Part shown: positions 45,580 through 53,849 of the stretch, one piece after another
How the letters are laid out: each line of letters starts with the position of its first letter
How positions within the stretch are numbered: the first letter of the stretch is position 1
NCBI RefSeq assembly: GCF_018252635.1
Contig: NZ_JAGTXM010000002.1
Span: 328,962-392,961 of the forward strand
Direction: 5' to 3'
Source: Citrobacter amalonaticus
Lineage (GTDB): Bacteria; Pseudomonadota; Gammaproteobacteria; Enterobacterales; Enterobacteriaceae
Length of the DNA stretch: 64,000 nt
Translations under genes and position numbers: made by a program
Notes under the pieces: generated by a model
What the model was told of the DNA's origin: nothing
Seen by the model: only the letters and a program-made list of their open reading frames with translations
Databases searched by the model: none

Positions 45580-46371
45580 ATGAACACAGAGACCTTAAGC
45601 CCGCAGAACGGGCCGTCAGCGCAATATATTCCGGGACTGATTGCCGTGGTGGGCTGCGATGGCACCGGCAAATCCACGCTGACGGCAGATTTGGTGAAAA
45701 ACCTGCAACAAAAGTGGGTGACAGAACGTTGCTACCTGGGACTTATCTCTGGAGAAGATGGCGAAAAAATCAAACGACTGCCGCTTATAGGGACATGGCT
45801 TGAAAGACGGCTGGCGGCTAAATCCTCAAAAGCACAAAGCATGAGTACCCGGGCTCCGGCACTTTGGGCTGCGATTATTATGTACGGATTCTCGTTACGC
45901 CGGAGGGCTAACTTACGCAAGGTCCTGCGACTGACGCAAAGCGGCGTACTGGTGATCAGCGATCGCTATCCTCAGGCCGAAATTTCTGGATTTCATTATG
46001 ACGGACCGGGTATTGGCGTCGAACGAGCAACGGGCTGGGTGAAAAGCCGCATGGCGAAGCGCGAATCCCGTCTGTATCAGGAAATGGCGTTATATCGTCC
46101 TGAACTCATCATTCGTCTTAATATCGATATTGATACCGCCTTTTCCCGTAAGCCCGACCACGACTACAACGAGCTGCGCGACAAAATCGACGTCATGGTG
46201 AAGATCACCTACAACGGCTCGCGAATTCTCGATCTGGATTCCAGAACCCCCTATCGTGAAGTGCTGGAAAAGGCGCTGGCAGTTGCATCCGTTACAGCCC
46301 GAGATTCTCAACGCAGGCTTGCGCTATCACAACACACCAGCGTTCCGCTCGAAATCGGGGAACATCTATAA
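45580..46371 (+). CDS. Thymidylate-kinase-like P-loop protein (copy C)
   Basis: 263 residues from ATG 45580; the open frame extends upstream through copy B out of its frame and is rejected. GCDGTGKST, ISDRYPQAEISGFHYDGPG and AFSRKPDHDYNE. It has a longer C-terminal tail than copies A and B. Three such paralogues together suggest different substrates or a multi-subunit kinase. Confidence 0.75.
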   Translation: MNTETLSPQNGPSAQYIPGLIAVVGCDGTGKSTLTADLVKNLQQKWVTERCYLGLISGEDGEKIKRLPLIGTWLERRLAAKSSKAQSMSTRAPALWAAIIMYGFSLRRRANLRKVLRLTQSGVLVISDRYPQAEISGFHYDGPGIGVERATGWVKSRMAKRESRLYQEMALYRPELIIRLNIDIDTAFSRKPDHDYNELRDKIDVMVKITYNGSRILDLDSRTPYREVLEKALAVASVTARDSQRRLALSQHTSVPLEIGEHL

Positions 46372-46482
46372 CCAATAAATCTCTGAGCTCAGGCACTGCG
46401 CAATTTACCAGCCTGAGATTTTATGCTGGGCAGGTTTGTTCCTGCTGAGTGATGATTAACCAGCTCTGGCGGGTTTTCGCCC

Positions 46483-47820
46483 ATGAAAAAGTGGTTTGCT
46501 GATGGCGCCTTTCGCACCATCATTCGTAACAGCGCCTATTTAGGCTCCAGCAATGTGGTGAGCGCCCTGCTGGGTTTACTGGCACTCTCCTGTGCCGGTA
46601 AAGGAATGGCACCGGCGATGTTCGGCGTGCTGGTCATCGTGCAGTCGTACACTAAAGCCATTAGCGATTTTGCCAAATTCCAGACATGGCAACTGGTTGT
46701 TCAGTACGGTACCCCCGCACTGGAAAGTAATAACTTGCAGCAGTTCCGTGATGTGATCTCTTTTTCCTTTAGCCTCGATATCGCCAGCGGTGCCGCTGCG
46801 ATCCTCTGTGGGATGGGGTTGCTCCCGTTTCTTTCGCATTCATTAGGCCTCGATGCCAACAGCTTCTGGCTGGCAATGCTGTATTGTACGCTGATCCCTT
46901 CAATGGCCTCCTCGACCCCGACGGGTATTTTGCGGTCAGTGAACCGCTTTGATTTAATTGCCATACAGCAGGCCACCAAACCCTTCCTGCGTGCGCTGGG
47001 TAGTGTTATCGCGTATCTCGGCGATTTTGGGTTTGCCGGTTTCGTGATCACCTGGTACACGTCCAGTCTGGTCGGCGGCACAATGTACTGGTGGTTTGCC
47101 GCGCGCGAACTGCGTAGCCGGAATATTCACGGAGCGCTACGCCCACGACTGTTTGCATCAGCGCGCCGCCTCGAAGGCGCATGGAATTTTGTCTGGGCAA
47201 CCAATTTTGCCCACACGATCTGGTCTGCTCGCAACTCATGCAGCACGGTATTGGTGGGGGTCGTTCTCGGCCCTGCCGCCGCAGGGCTGTTTAAAATTGC
47301 GATGACCTTCTTCGATGCAACAGGAACACCAGCGCAGTTGCTCGCCAAAAGCTTTTATCCCGAAGTCATGCGCTTAGATCCACGCAGCAAAAAGCCGTGG
47401 CAACTGGGAATGAAATCAGCGCTTCTGGCTGGAGGGATCGGCATCATCGTGGCACTTGTTGTGGTGATTGTCGGTAAGCCGCTCATTTCGCTGGTTTTTG
47501 GCGTCAAATACCTCCAGGCGTATGATCTCATTCAGATTATGCTTGGCGCAATTATCGTATCGATGTTGGGGTTTCCTCAGGAATCGCTGCTGCTTATGTC
47601 CGGTAAACAGCGGGCTTTCCTGACCGCGCAAACCCTTGCATCCATCGCCTACATTGTCCTGTTACCAGGGCTATCACATCTCTTTGGCGTAATCGGATCG
47701 GCGTTTGCTTATTTCGCCGGACAATGTCTGGATGTGCTGCTTTCCCTGATCCCAACACTTCGCGCTTATTACCATCGCCAGCACTTGCCATTTACCGCAG
47801 GCAAAGAGACACACTCATGA
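46483..47820 (+). CDS. MOP-family (Wzx/MurJ-like) lipid flippase
   Basis: 445 residues, about 12 helices, arranged as in polysaccharide/lipid flippases (N-terminal FRTIIRNSAYLGSSNVVSALLGLLAL; middle GPAAAGLFKIAMTFFDATGTPAQLLAKSFYPEV). It probably flips a lipid-linked molecule across the inner membrane. The TGA overlaps the ATG of the next gene (ATGA), so the two are coupled. There are no glycosyltransferase genes here to suggest an O-antigen locus. Confidence 0.75.
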   Translation: MKKWFADGAFRTIIRNSAYLGSSNVVSALLGLLALSCAGKGMAPAMFGVLVIVQSYTKAISDFAKFQTWQLVVQYGTPALESNNLQQFRDVISFSFSLDIASGAAAILCGMGLLPFLSHSLGLDANSFWLAMLYCTLIPSMASSTPTGILRSVNRFDLIAIQQATKPFLRALGSVIAYLGDFGFAGFVITWYTSSLVGGTMYWWFAARELRSRNIHGALRPRLFASARRLEGAWNFVWATNFAHTIWSARNSCSTVLVGVVLGPAAAGLFKIAMTFFDATGTPAQLLAKSFYPEVMRLDPRSKKPWQLGMKSALLAGGIGIIVALVVVIVGKPLISLVFGVKYLQAYDLIQIMLGAIIVSMLGFPQESLLLMSGKQRAFLTAQTLASIAYIVLLPGLSHLFGVIGSAFAYFAGQCLDVLLSLIPTLRAYYHRQHLPFTAGKETHS

Positions 47821-48641
47821 CGCACAAAAAATTCTCACCTGATGTTCTCCAGCGCCTCTTTGTGGCGGTGGAAGAAGACGACATTGTTGATCGCCATGTC
47901 GCGTTACCGGAGCGTATTCCAGTCTGTTACACCGAGGAGAATATCCGTCGTTGTTATGATCTGTGTCTGCAGTTTTGGGAGGAGGGTTTTACCCGGACAG
48001 ACTTACTGCAATTGGTACTGAAACAATTACGCAGCGACGAGCTGTCAGTAAACGAACAGAGACAGTACAAATACATTCGCGCGCGGTATAAGCATTTACG
48101 CTTTGCGCAGCGCCTCTACCGCAAGGATCACCAGTCAGGCCACGTTTTTGGCAAAACCACCGTTTTTCTCGGGCATTTCCAGGACGGATTTCGTAACGGA
48201 AACAAAACGATGATTACCACTTACGGAAGACGGTTGCGCATTTGCCTAAGCCTCCCCATCTGGTGGGGCGTTCGATATTCCTTGCGTCATAGCCAGTTAG
48301 CGACAATAAGCGGATTCATAGTCTATTGTCAGACGCAAATGCGCACGCTACGGGACCTGCTTGCCCAAACGCAACTGACAGGAAGTGAATTCCATACCAT
48401 ACGAAAAATCATTAGTCAGCAGGTTTCTTTTTTTGACACGCTGCGCGCGCTCGATCCGGATAATGATGATGCTCGCGCCATCTCCCGCTTTCTGGCTGCC
48501 ATTAACGGTCTGATGGGGGACCGGCACGATGAGATGGTGGCCGATGCGATGGAAATGAGAAAACCGTACGACGAGCCCTGCGAACTGGATAGCGACATTC
48601 GTGAACGTATAGCGCACTGGCTCGATCGTTATCCCCTGTAG
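47817..48641 (+). CDS. Unrecognised 274-residue cytoplasmic protein
   Basis: Not recognised. ATG 47817 overlaps the flippase stop. Largely helical and charged; no signal peptide. One moderately hydrophobic stretch (ICLSLPIWWGVRYSL, near residue 145) may touch the membrane. Basic N-half (YKYIRARYKHLRFAQRLYRKDHQSG) and acidic C-half. It is bracketed by a flippase and lipid-export genes, so a role in lipid modification or transport is possible. No catalytic motif was identified. Confidence 0.65.
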   Translation: MTHKKFSPDVLQRLFVAVEEDDIVDRHVALPERIPVCYTEENIRRCYDLCLQFWEEGFTRTDLLQLVLKQLRSDELSVNEQRQYKYIRARYKHLRFAQRLYRKDHQSGHVFGKTTVFLGHFQDGFRNGNKTMITTYGRRLRICLSLPIWWGVRYSLRHSQLATISGFIVYCQTQMRTLRDLLAQTQLTGSEFHTIRKIISQQVSFFDTLRALDPDNDDARAISRFLAAINGLMGDRHDEMVADAMEMRKPYDEPCELDSDIRERIAHWLDRYPL

Positions 48642-48691
48642 ATTCCCGGCACATGATTCCCATTCTGACTCAACAAAATAAAGGATCTGCG

Positions 48692-49264
48692 ATGCTGCTA
48701 TGTCGATTATTGATGATTTCACTTCTGATTTCGCCATGGCTGGCAGCAGCGCATAACTTTGTCGACGGCCAGCCGGTAAAGCCGATTGTCATTATGGATC
48801 GCGGCGAATTGCTGCTGGATAATCACGATGCGTTTCGCTATCGAACCTGGAAAAGCGATGAACTGGCGGGAAAGGTGCGCATTGTTCAGTATATTGCCGG
48901 GCGAAAATCGGCAAAAAAGAAAAACTCAATGCTGATTAAGGCCGTTAAAGCAGCCAATTTTCCTCTTGACCGCTTTCAACCAACCACCATCGTGAATACC
49001 GATGATGTGATCTTTGGCTCTGGTTTCTTTGTCCTCGGCAAGATAGAAAAAAACAAACGCCGCTACCCGTGGGCGCAATTTATCATCGACAGCAGCGGGC
49101 TCGGGCGCAGAACCTGGCAACTCAATGCGATGAGTTCCACCATTCTGGTGCTGGATAAAAAGGGGCGCGTCTTGTGGGCCAAGGATGGCGATCTGACGCC
49201 GAAAGAGGTGCATCAGGTTATCGCGATGGTACACAAGATGGTTAACGAATCATCAGGCCTGTGA
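48692..49264 (+). CDS. YtfJ-family periplasmic thioredoxin-like protein
   Basis: 190 residues from ATG 48692 (AAAGGA upstream; the longer frame is rejected). Signal peptide (LLMISLLISPWLAAA). It follows E. coli YtfJ closely: ITDRGELVLD-like IMDRGELLLD, VRIVQYIAGRKSAKKKN, TTIVNTDDVIFGSG and VLDKKGRVLWAKDG. YtfJ has a thioredoxin-like fold of unknown function. The stop overlaps the next ATG (TGATG), coupling it to the LptF-like gene. Probably a second, diverged ytfJ. Confidence 0.85.
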   Translation: MLLCRLLMISLLISPWLAAAHNFVDGQPVKPIVIMDRGELLLDNHDAFRYRTWKSDELAGKVRIVQYIAGRKSAKKKNSMLIKAVKAANFPLDRFQPTTIVNTDDVIFGSGFFVLGKIEKNKRRYPWAQFIIDSSGLGRRTWQLNAMSSTILVLDKKGRVLWAKDGDLTPKEVHQVIAMVHKMVNESSGL

Positions 49265-50334
49265 TGAAATTAATTGAACACTACATCATGAGCGGCATTT
49301 GTCGACTGGTGGTGACGCTTGTGGGCTTTCTGACTTTTATATTCGCCTGCTATTGCGCACAGCGCTACCTGACCGAAGCGGCCAACGGCACATTAGCCCT
49401 CGGCGTTGTGCTGAATGTTGTCTTCTATAAAGTGTTAATTGCGCTGGAGATGCTGCTCCCGGTCGGTCTGTATGTTTCCGTCGGCATCACCCTTGGCCAG
49501 ATGTATACCGATTCAGAAATGACGGCAATAGCGGCAGCTGGCGCCACGCCTTCATGTCTTTATCGCGCCGTCATGGTCCTTGCCATTCCATTGAGTATTC
49601 TGGTGACGATACTGTCTCTGTACGGCAGACCCTGGGCTTACGCGCAAATTTATCAGTTAGAACAACAGTCGCAATCAGCGCTGGATGTCCATCACCTGCA
49701 GGCAAGAAAGTTTAACGTCAACAACAATGGACGGATGATCCTGGCCCGTCAGATTGACTCCGGCGCGGCTCATTTGAATGATGCGCTGATCTACACCGCC
49801 TCGGATAATAAAACCAGTATCTTCAGGGCCAACAGCGTTGACGTTGTTGATCCCTCCTCCACGACGCCCGCAGTGATGTTGCACTCCGGTACCGCTTATG
49901 TTCTGGACCATCAGGGTAGTAATGATAACGAACAAGTTTTCCGCAATCTCAGACTGAATCTGAAACCGTTGGATCAGAAAAACGAGGTCAAACGGAAGGC
50001 AAAATCCGTAGAGACGCTTACCCGCGCCTCTGTGCCGGCAGATATCGCTGAACTGCAATGGCGGGAAAGTCGCGGAGTCTGCGCGTTGTTCATGGCACTG
50101 CTGGCTGTTCCGTTAAGCCGCGTCAAGCCGCGTCAGGGACGGTTTTCCACCTTGCTCCCGCTCACGCTCTTATTCGTCATCATTTTTTATGGCGGCAATA
50201 TATGCCGTACGCTGGTTGCCAACGGCGCGTTGCCGGTCACTCCGGGACTGTGGCTGATCCCTCTGCTCATATTGATCGGCTTTGTGATCCTGTTGGTTCG
50301 CGACGGCACGCTACGGTGGAAAACGTATAAATGA
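49264..50334 (+). CDS. LptF-like permease (YjgP/YjgQ family), second set
   Basis: 356 residues. Three N-terminal helices (ICRLVVTLVGFLTFIFACY), a periplasmic beta-jellyroll domain (about 125-260) and three C-terminal helices, with the LptF coupling pattern MYTDSEMTAIAAAGATP. LptF and LptG form the lipopolysaccharide extractor LptB2FG. The true lptFG are essential and lie elsewhere, so this is a paralogue for another lipid. It overlaps its LptG-like partner by four bases. Confidence 0.85.
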   Translation: MKLIEHYIMSGICRLVVTLVGFLTFIFACYCAQRYLTEAANGTLALGVVLNVVFYKVLIALEMLLPVGLYVSVGITLGQMYTDSEMTAIAAAGATPSCLYRAVMVLAIPLSILVTILSLYGRPWAYAQIYQLEQQSQSALDVHHLQARKFNVNNNGRMILARQIDSGAAHLNDALIYTASDNKTSIFRANSVDVVDPSSTTPAVMLHSGTAYVLDHQGSNDNEQVFRNLRLNLKPLDQKNEVKRKAKSVETLTRASVPADIAELQWRESRGVCALFMALLAVPLSRVKPRQGRFSTLLPLTLLFVIIFYGGNICRTLVANGALPVTPGLWLIPLLILIGFVILLVRDGTLRWKTYK

Positions 50335-51395
50335 GCATCTTCAGTCGCTATTTAATACGCCATCTTTTTTTAGGATTTGCGGCTGCAGCAGGGTTACTGC
50401 TTCCTCTGTTTACTACCTTTAATCTGATCAACGAGCTCGATGATGTGAGTTCCGGTGGTTATCGCTGGACGCAGGCGCTGATAGTCGTGTTGATGACATT
50501 GCCCAGGACGCTTATCGATCTTGGTCCCTTTATTGCCCTGCTCGGTGGGATCGTCGGACTGGGACAGTTGTCGAAAAGCGGGGAATTAACCGCCATACGC
50601 ACCACGGGATGTTCAATTTTCAACATCGCCATGGTGATGCTAAGTGGAGGACTAATACTAATCGTTGCCCTCAGTGCTATTGATGAGTGGATTGCTTCAC
50701 CGATGCAGCAGCAGGCGTTGCAAATTAAAACGCATAGCAATCACGATACCTCAGGAAACATTCTGTGGGCCCGCCGTGGCAATGAGTATGTGACGGTAAA
50801 ATCGCTGGATGCACATCATAATCCAGAAGGCATTGAGCTGTTTTACTACCGGGCGGACCACTCTCTGAAGCGGTATATTTATGCGCAAACCGCCACCCTT
50901 TCAGATAACGGAACCTGGCGGCTTGAAGGCGTGAATCAAAAGGAGTGGAGCAACGGCAAGGAGACAACTGAGACAAAAGAGAACGCTGTGTGGTCATCCC
51001 TGTTCGCAGACATGAGTCTCGAGGAGCTCACCCTGCCCAGCAGTAGTTTTTCGGTTAAGCAACTCGGCCATTATATTTCCTACCTGAAGAGTACAGGCCA
51101 ACCCCGTCTCGAATTTACGCTGGCGCTGTGGCTAAAATTGGGGCATCCGCTTTTGATTCTGGCGATGATCTTACTGGCAGTCCCTTTTACCTTTAGTGCT
51201 CCCCGGGATCCGGGACTGGGGAGTCGCCTGGCCGTTGGCGTGATCGTTGGTCTACTGACTTACGTCTGCAACCAGATCATCGTCAACCTGGGACTGCTTT
51301 ATTCCCTGAACGTGCAGATGACAACGCTCGCACCGCCAATATTGCTCCTGGCGGTGGCATTATTATTGGTTTACCGATTCGATCGCCAACCCTGA
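50331..51395 (+). CDS. LptG-like permease (YjgP/YjgQ family), second set
   Basis: 354 residues, LptG arrangement: N-terminal LFLGFAAAAGLLLPLFTTFNLI, the coupling stretch LSKSGELTAIRTTGCSI, jellyroll domain (about 130-260) and C-terminal helices (HPLLILAMILLAVPFTFSAPRDPGLG). Coupled to the LptF-like gene as ATGA. It needs an ATPase: LptB or another could be shared, as none is in this cluster. Convergent with the serine-palmitoyltransferase-like operon. Confidence 0.85.
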   Translation: MSIFSRYLIRHLFLGFAAAAGLLLPLFTTFNLINELDDVSSGGYRWTQALIVVLMTLPRTLIDLGPFIALLGGIVGLGQLSKSGELTAIRTTGCSIFNIAMVMLSGGLILIVALSAIDEWIASPMQQQALQIKTHSNHDTSGNILWARRGNEYVTVKSLDAHHNPEGIELFYYRADHSLKRYIYAQTATLSDNGTWRLEGVNQKEWSNGKETTETKENAVWSSLFADMSLEELTLPSSSFSVKQLGHYISYLKSTGQPRLEFTLALWLKLGHPLLILAMILLAVPFTFSAPRDPGLGSRLAVGVIVGLLTYVCNQIIVNLGLLYSLNVQMTTLAPPILLLAVALLLVYRFDRQP

Positions 51396-51445
51396 TATCA
51401 AAACATTCATCAGAGGGCTTGATGGGCAGAGGATAAGACGCCGCA

Positions 51446-51472
51446 GCAGGTATTCTCAGGAAGAATATCTGC
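51446..51472. terminator. Two-way hairpin between the LptG-like and SPT-like genes
   Basis: GCAGGTATTCT and AGAATATCTGC pair over 11 bases (one G-U) between the convergent stops. Confidence 0.6.
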
Positions 51473-51485
51473 CGCGTAGCGCGGG

Positions 51486-52658
51486 TTATTTTTTCAGCTT
51501 TGCAAATGCCTGAATAATTGCGTCAATCTGCTCGTGGGTATGCGCAGCGTTAACACTGCAGCGTAGCAACGTGATCCCGGCGGGTGCAGCCGGTGGCAAA
51601 ATGAGATTGACATAAACACCAGCGGCGATGAGCTCGCGCCAGATACGCAGTCCCTCTTCTTTTGCGCCAATTATCACCGGAACCACAGGACTGATGTGCG
51701 AACTCAGTTCATACCCCAGTCTCTCAAGCCCTTCATACAGTCGCACTGCATTATCCCATAGCGTTTGGCGCAACTCCGGTTGTGCAGCAATCGTTTTTAA
51801 CGCAGAGCGGACGGTTGCAATGCTCGACGGCGACGGCGATGCGGTAAAAATATATGGACGACTGGCGTAACGCAGGACATCCATACCCTTCGCGCCAACA
51901 GCAAAACCACCAATAGAAGCCAGGCTTTTACTGAAGGTTCCCACGATAATATCAACATCCTGTTCCACACCCGTCGCTTCCGCCAGTCCCCGCCCCTTCG
52001 CCCCCATCACGCCGAAGGAATGAGCTTCATCGACAATCAGAAAACCGCCCAAGCGTTTTTTGATGTCGACGATTTCGGCCAGTGGCGCAATGTCGCCCAG
52101 CATACTGTAAATGCCTTCGACAATGATGATAGCGTCTTTAGCGCGCTCACCGAGGCGCACCATGCGCCGCTCCAGATCTTTCGCGTCATTATGGCGAAAG
52201 CGGATAATTTCAGCGCCGCCTAATACACAGGCATCATAAATGCTGGCGTGGCTGTCCGCATCCAGCATTACCACGGCATTGTGGCTGGCAAGCGTGCTGA
52301 TTATCCCCAAATTGGCGGTATAGCCCGTGGAAAAGACGATGGCCGATGGTCGGTCAAAAAACGCGGCAATCTCTTGTTCTAAGGCTAAATGAGGTCCATA
52401 ACTGCCGTTCGCCATTCGCGAACCGGTCGTACCTGTTCCCAGACTGGCTAAAGCAGCCTGCCCCTCGGCAATCGCCTGTAGATCAAAGGTGAGGCCCAGA
52501 TAGTTATTCGTTCCCGCCAGTATAATTTTTTGGTTGCCAATCCGTCCTTCCGTCGCGGAAAACACTTCATCAATACAGGTACCAAATGGATTAATCCCCG
52601 CCATGCTAAAATGTTCCCGCTCGCTGGCCAGACGCGAGAATTTATCATAAAGACTCAT
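51486..52658 (-). CDS. spt: Serine-palmitoyltransferase-like enzyme (AONS/SPT/KBL family)
   Basis: 390 residues, PLP-dependent alpha-oxoamine synthase. Visible are SNNYLGL-type GTNNYLGLT (near 49), TGTTGSRMANG (near 76), DEAHSFGVMG (Asp210, His213) and the PLP lysine Lys244 in TFSKSLASIGG. Paralogues make 8-amino-7-oxononanoate (BioF) or 2-amino-3-ketobutyrate (Kbl). The partner ACP, acyl-AMP ligase, reductase and bCerS-like acyltransferase point to condensation of serine with acyl-ACP to 3-ketosphinganine. It overlaps the ACP gene by 14 bases. GGAG before the start. Confidence 0.82.
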   Translation of the reverse strand: MSLYDKFSRLASEREHFSMAGINPFGTCIDEVFSATEGRIGNQKIILAGTNNYLGLTFDLQAIAEGQAALASLGTGTTGSRMANGSYGPHLALEQEIAAFFDRPSAIVFSTGYTANLGIISTLASHNAVVMLDADSHASIYDACVLGGAEIIRFRHNDAKDLERRMVRLGERAKDAIIIVEGIYSMLGDIAPLAEIVDIKKRLGGFLIVDEAHSFGVMGAKGRGLAEATGVEQDVDIIVGTFSKSLASIGGFAVGAKGMDVLRYASRPYIFTASPSPSSIATVRSALKTIAAQPELRQTLWDNAVRLYEGLERLGYELSSHISPVVPVIIGAKEEGLRIWRELIAAGVYVNLILPPAAPAGITLLRCSVNAAHTHEQIDAIIQAFAKLKK

Positions 52659-52905
52659 CGATATTCTCCAGATAAGGGATTAATGCTCCCATTAATTGCG
52701 CAGGGGTTCTGACATCCAGCAAAATGTTAATGGGGATAGTAATATCGAATTTATCTTCCAGTAACATGAGTAAATCCATAACCTTAATCGATTCCAGCCC
52801 AAGGTCATTAACCAGATCGCTGTCAGGATGAATATCTACGCCGCTTTCGACCATCCCTTGCAAACAATAAAGGGTATAATCCATTACTTCGTCATGATTT
52901 AACAT
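52645..52905 (-). CDS. Dedicated acyl carrier protein
   Basis: 86 residues from ATG 52905 (AGGTG about 10 bases upstream; GTG 52917 possible). The phosphopantetheine serine is Ser39 in DLGLESIKVMDL, and helix II reads LLMLLEDKFDITIP, acidic as usual. It is not the housekeeping AcpP. In Caulobacter and Rhodobacteria a specialised ACP supplies acyl groups to serine palmitoyltransferase; this one lies between the reductase and the SPT gene and overlaps the latter. Confidence 0.87.
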   Translation of the reverse strand: MLNHDEVMDYTLYCLQGMVESGVDIHPDSDLVNDLGLESIKVMDLLMLLEDKFDITIPINILLDVRTPAQLMGALIPYLENIDESL

Positions 52906-52934
52906 AGAAAATAACACACCTGTAATATTAATAA

Positions 52935-53849
52935 TTAAAATAGCCCTTTCCGTAATGCATATTCCAGGCTAATCCGGGGAAACCAATTTATTTTCTCGCA
53001 CAGACATTCATTATTTGCCGACCAGTCAGAGTGGATTAATTCACGAACTTTACTCCGGGTTAACATCGGTTCTTTTCCGATGAAGCGACTGATTAGCGTA
53101 CTCGCGTCGGCAATCAAGGTGAGTAACGGTAACGGAATGGCTATGGCCCTGACCGGCCTGTTACGCACTGCGGCCGCAATTTCCTGAATACGTTGCCAGT
53201 TATAGCCATCTACAACACCATCACAGATTTCATAAGGATAAACAGGGGTGCGATCGGCCATGAGCCATTGACTGACAGCCTGAGCTAAATCGCTCACGTG
53301 CAAAAATGACAACCGGGCTTCGGCAGCGCCAAAGCGCGGAAGGTAACCGCGCAGCATCGCCCGAAACAACGGTGCTAACTCTTTGTCTCCGGGTCCGTAC
53401 ACTGCCGTGGGACGAAAAATCCCCAGCGTAATCTCTGCAGCCATCGCTGTAAGCCGCTGTTCTGCGACATACTTGGAATTTGCATACCACGAGAGTTCAG
53501 GGTGACGTGCTGCAAGCGACGAGATAAACAGAAAGCGTCGGCAACTGCCGCTCTCTTTCGCGGCCAGCATCAGTCGTTGGCTACCGTCAACATTGCAACG
53601 GGTGAAGGTAGCTTCTGAGTGTCCGCGAACCTGCCCTGCACAGTGGATGACGTGTTCCGCCCCGGCGACCAGTTGCGCCAGCGTTTCGCTCTCTTCCAGC
53701 GAACCCCGGATCCAGACAAGATTATCGCACGAGTCGTGACGAACGGTTCGGGTTAACGCCCGAACGGTAAAACCTCGGGACAGCAGGTCATCAATGATAT
53801 GCTTCCCGATAAAGCCGGTTCCGCCTGTTATCCCAACCGTGGTACTCAT
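52935..53849 (-). CDS. cerR: NAD(P)-dependent epimerase/reductase, candidate ceramide reductase
   Basis: 304 residues, extended short-chain dehydrogenase: GGTGFIGKH (9-17), SSLAA with the catalytic YANSK (Tyr/Lys near 125-129), and FRPTAVYGPGD. The Caulobacter CerR that reduces the 3-keto group in ceramide synthesis belongs to this family. The ATG overlaps the acyl-AMP ligase TGA (ATGA). A sugar-epimerase role cannot be excluded from sequence alone. Confidence 0.75.
   Translation of the reverse strand: MSTTVGITGGTGFIGKHIIDDLLSRGFTVRALTRTVRHDSCDNLVWIRGSLEESETLAQLVAGAEHVIHCAGQVRGHSEATFTRCNVDGSQRLMLAAKESGSCRRFLFISSLAARHPELSWYANSKYVAEQRLTAMAAEITLGIFRPTAVYGPGDKELAPLFRAMLRGYLPRFGAAEARLSFLHVSDLAQAVSQWLMADRTPVYPYEICDGVVDGYNWQRIQEIAAAVRNRPVRAIAIPLPLLTLIADASTLISRFIGKEPMLTRSKVRELIHSDWSANNECLCEKINWFPRISLEYALRKGLF

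Noticed and set aside
43920-46371. Housekeeping thymidylate kinase
   Set aside because: Three paralogues with RKPDH in place of the TMK lid, and genomic context unrelated to holB/tmk.
51486-52658. BioF or Kbl
   Set aside because: No biotin or threonine-degradation neighbours, and a dedicated ACP, FAAL and bCerS-like gene are linked; a tree would settle it.
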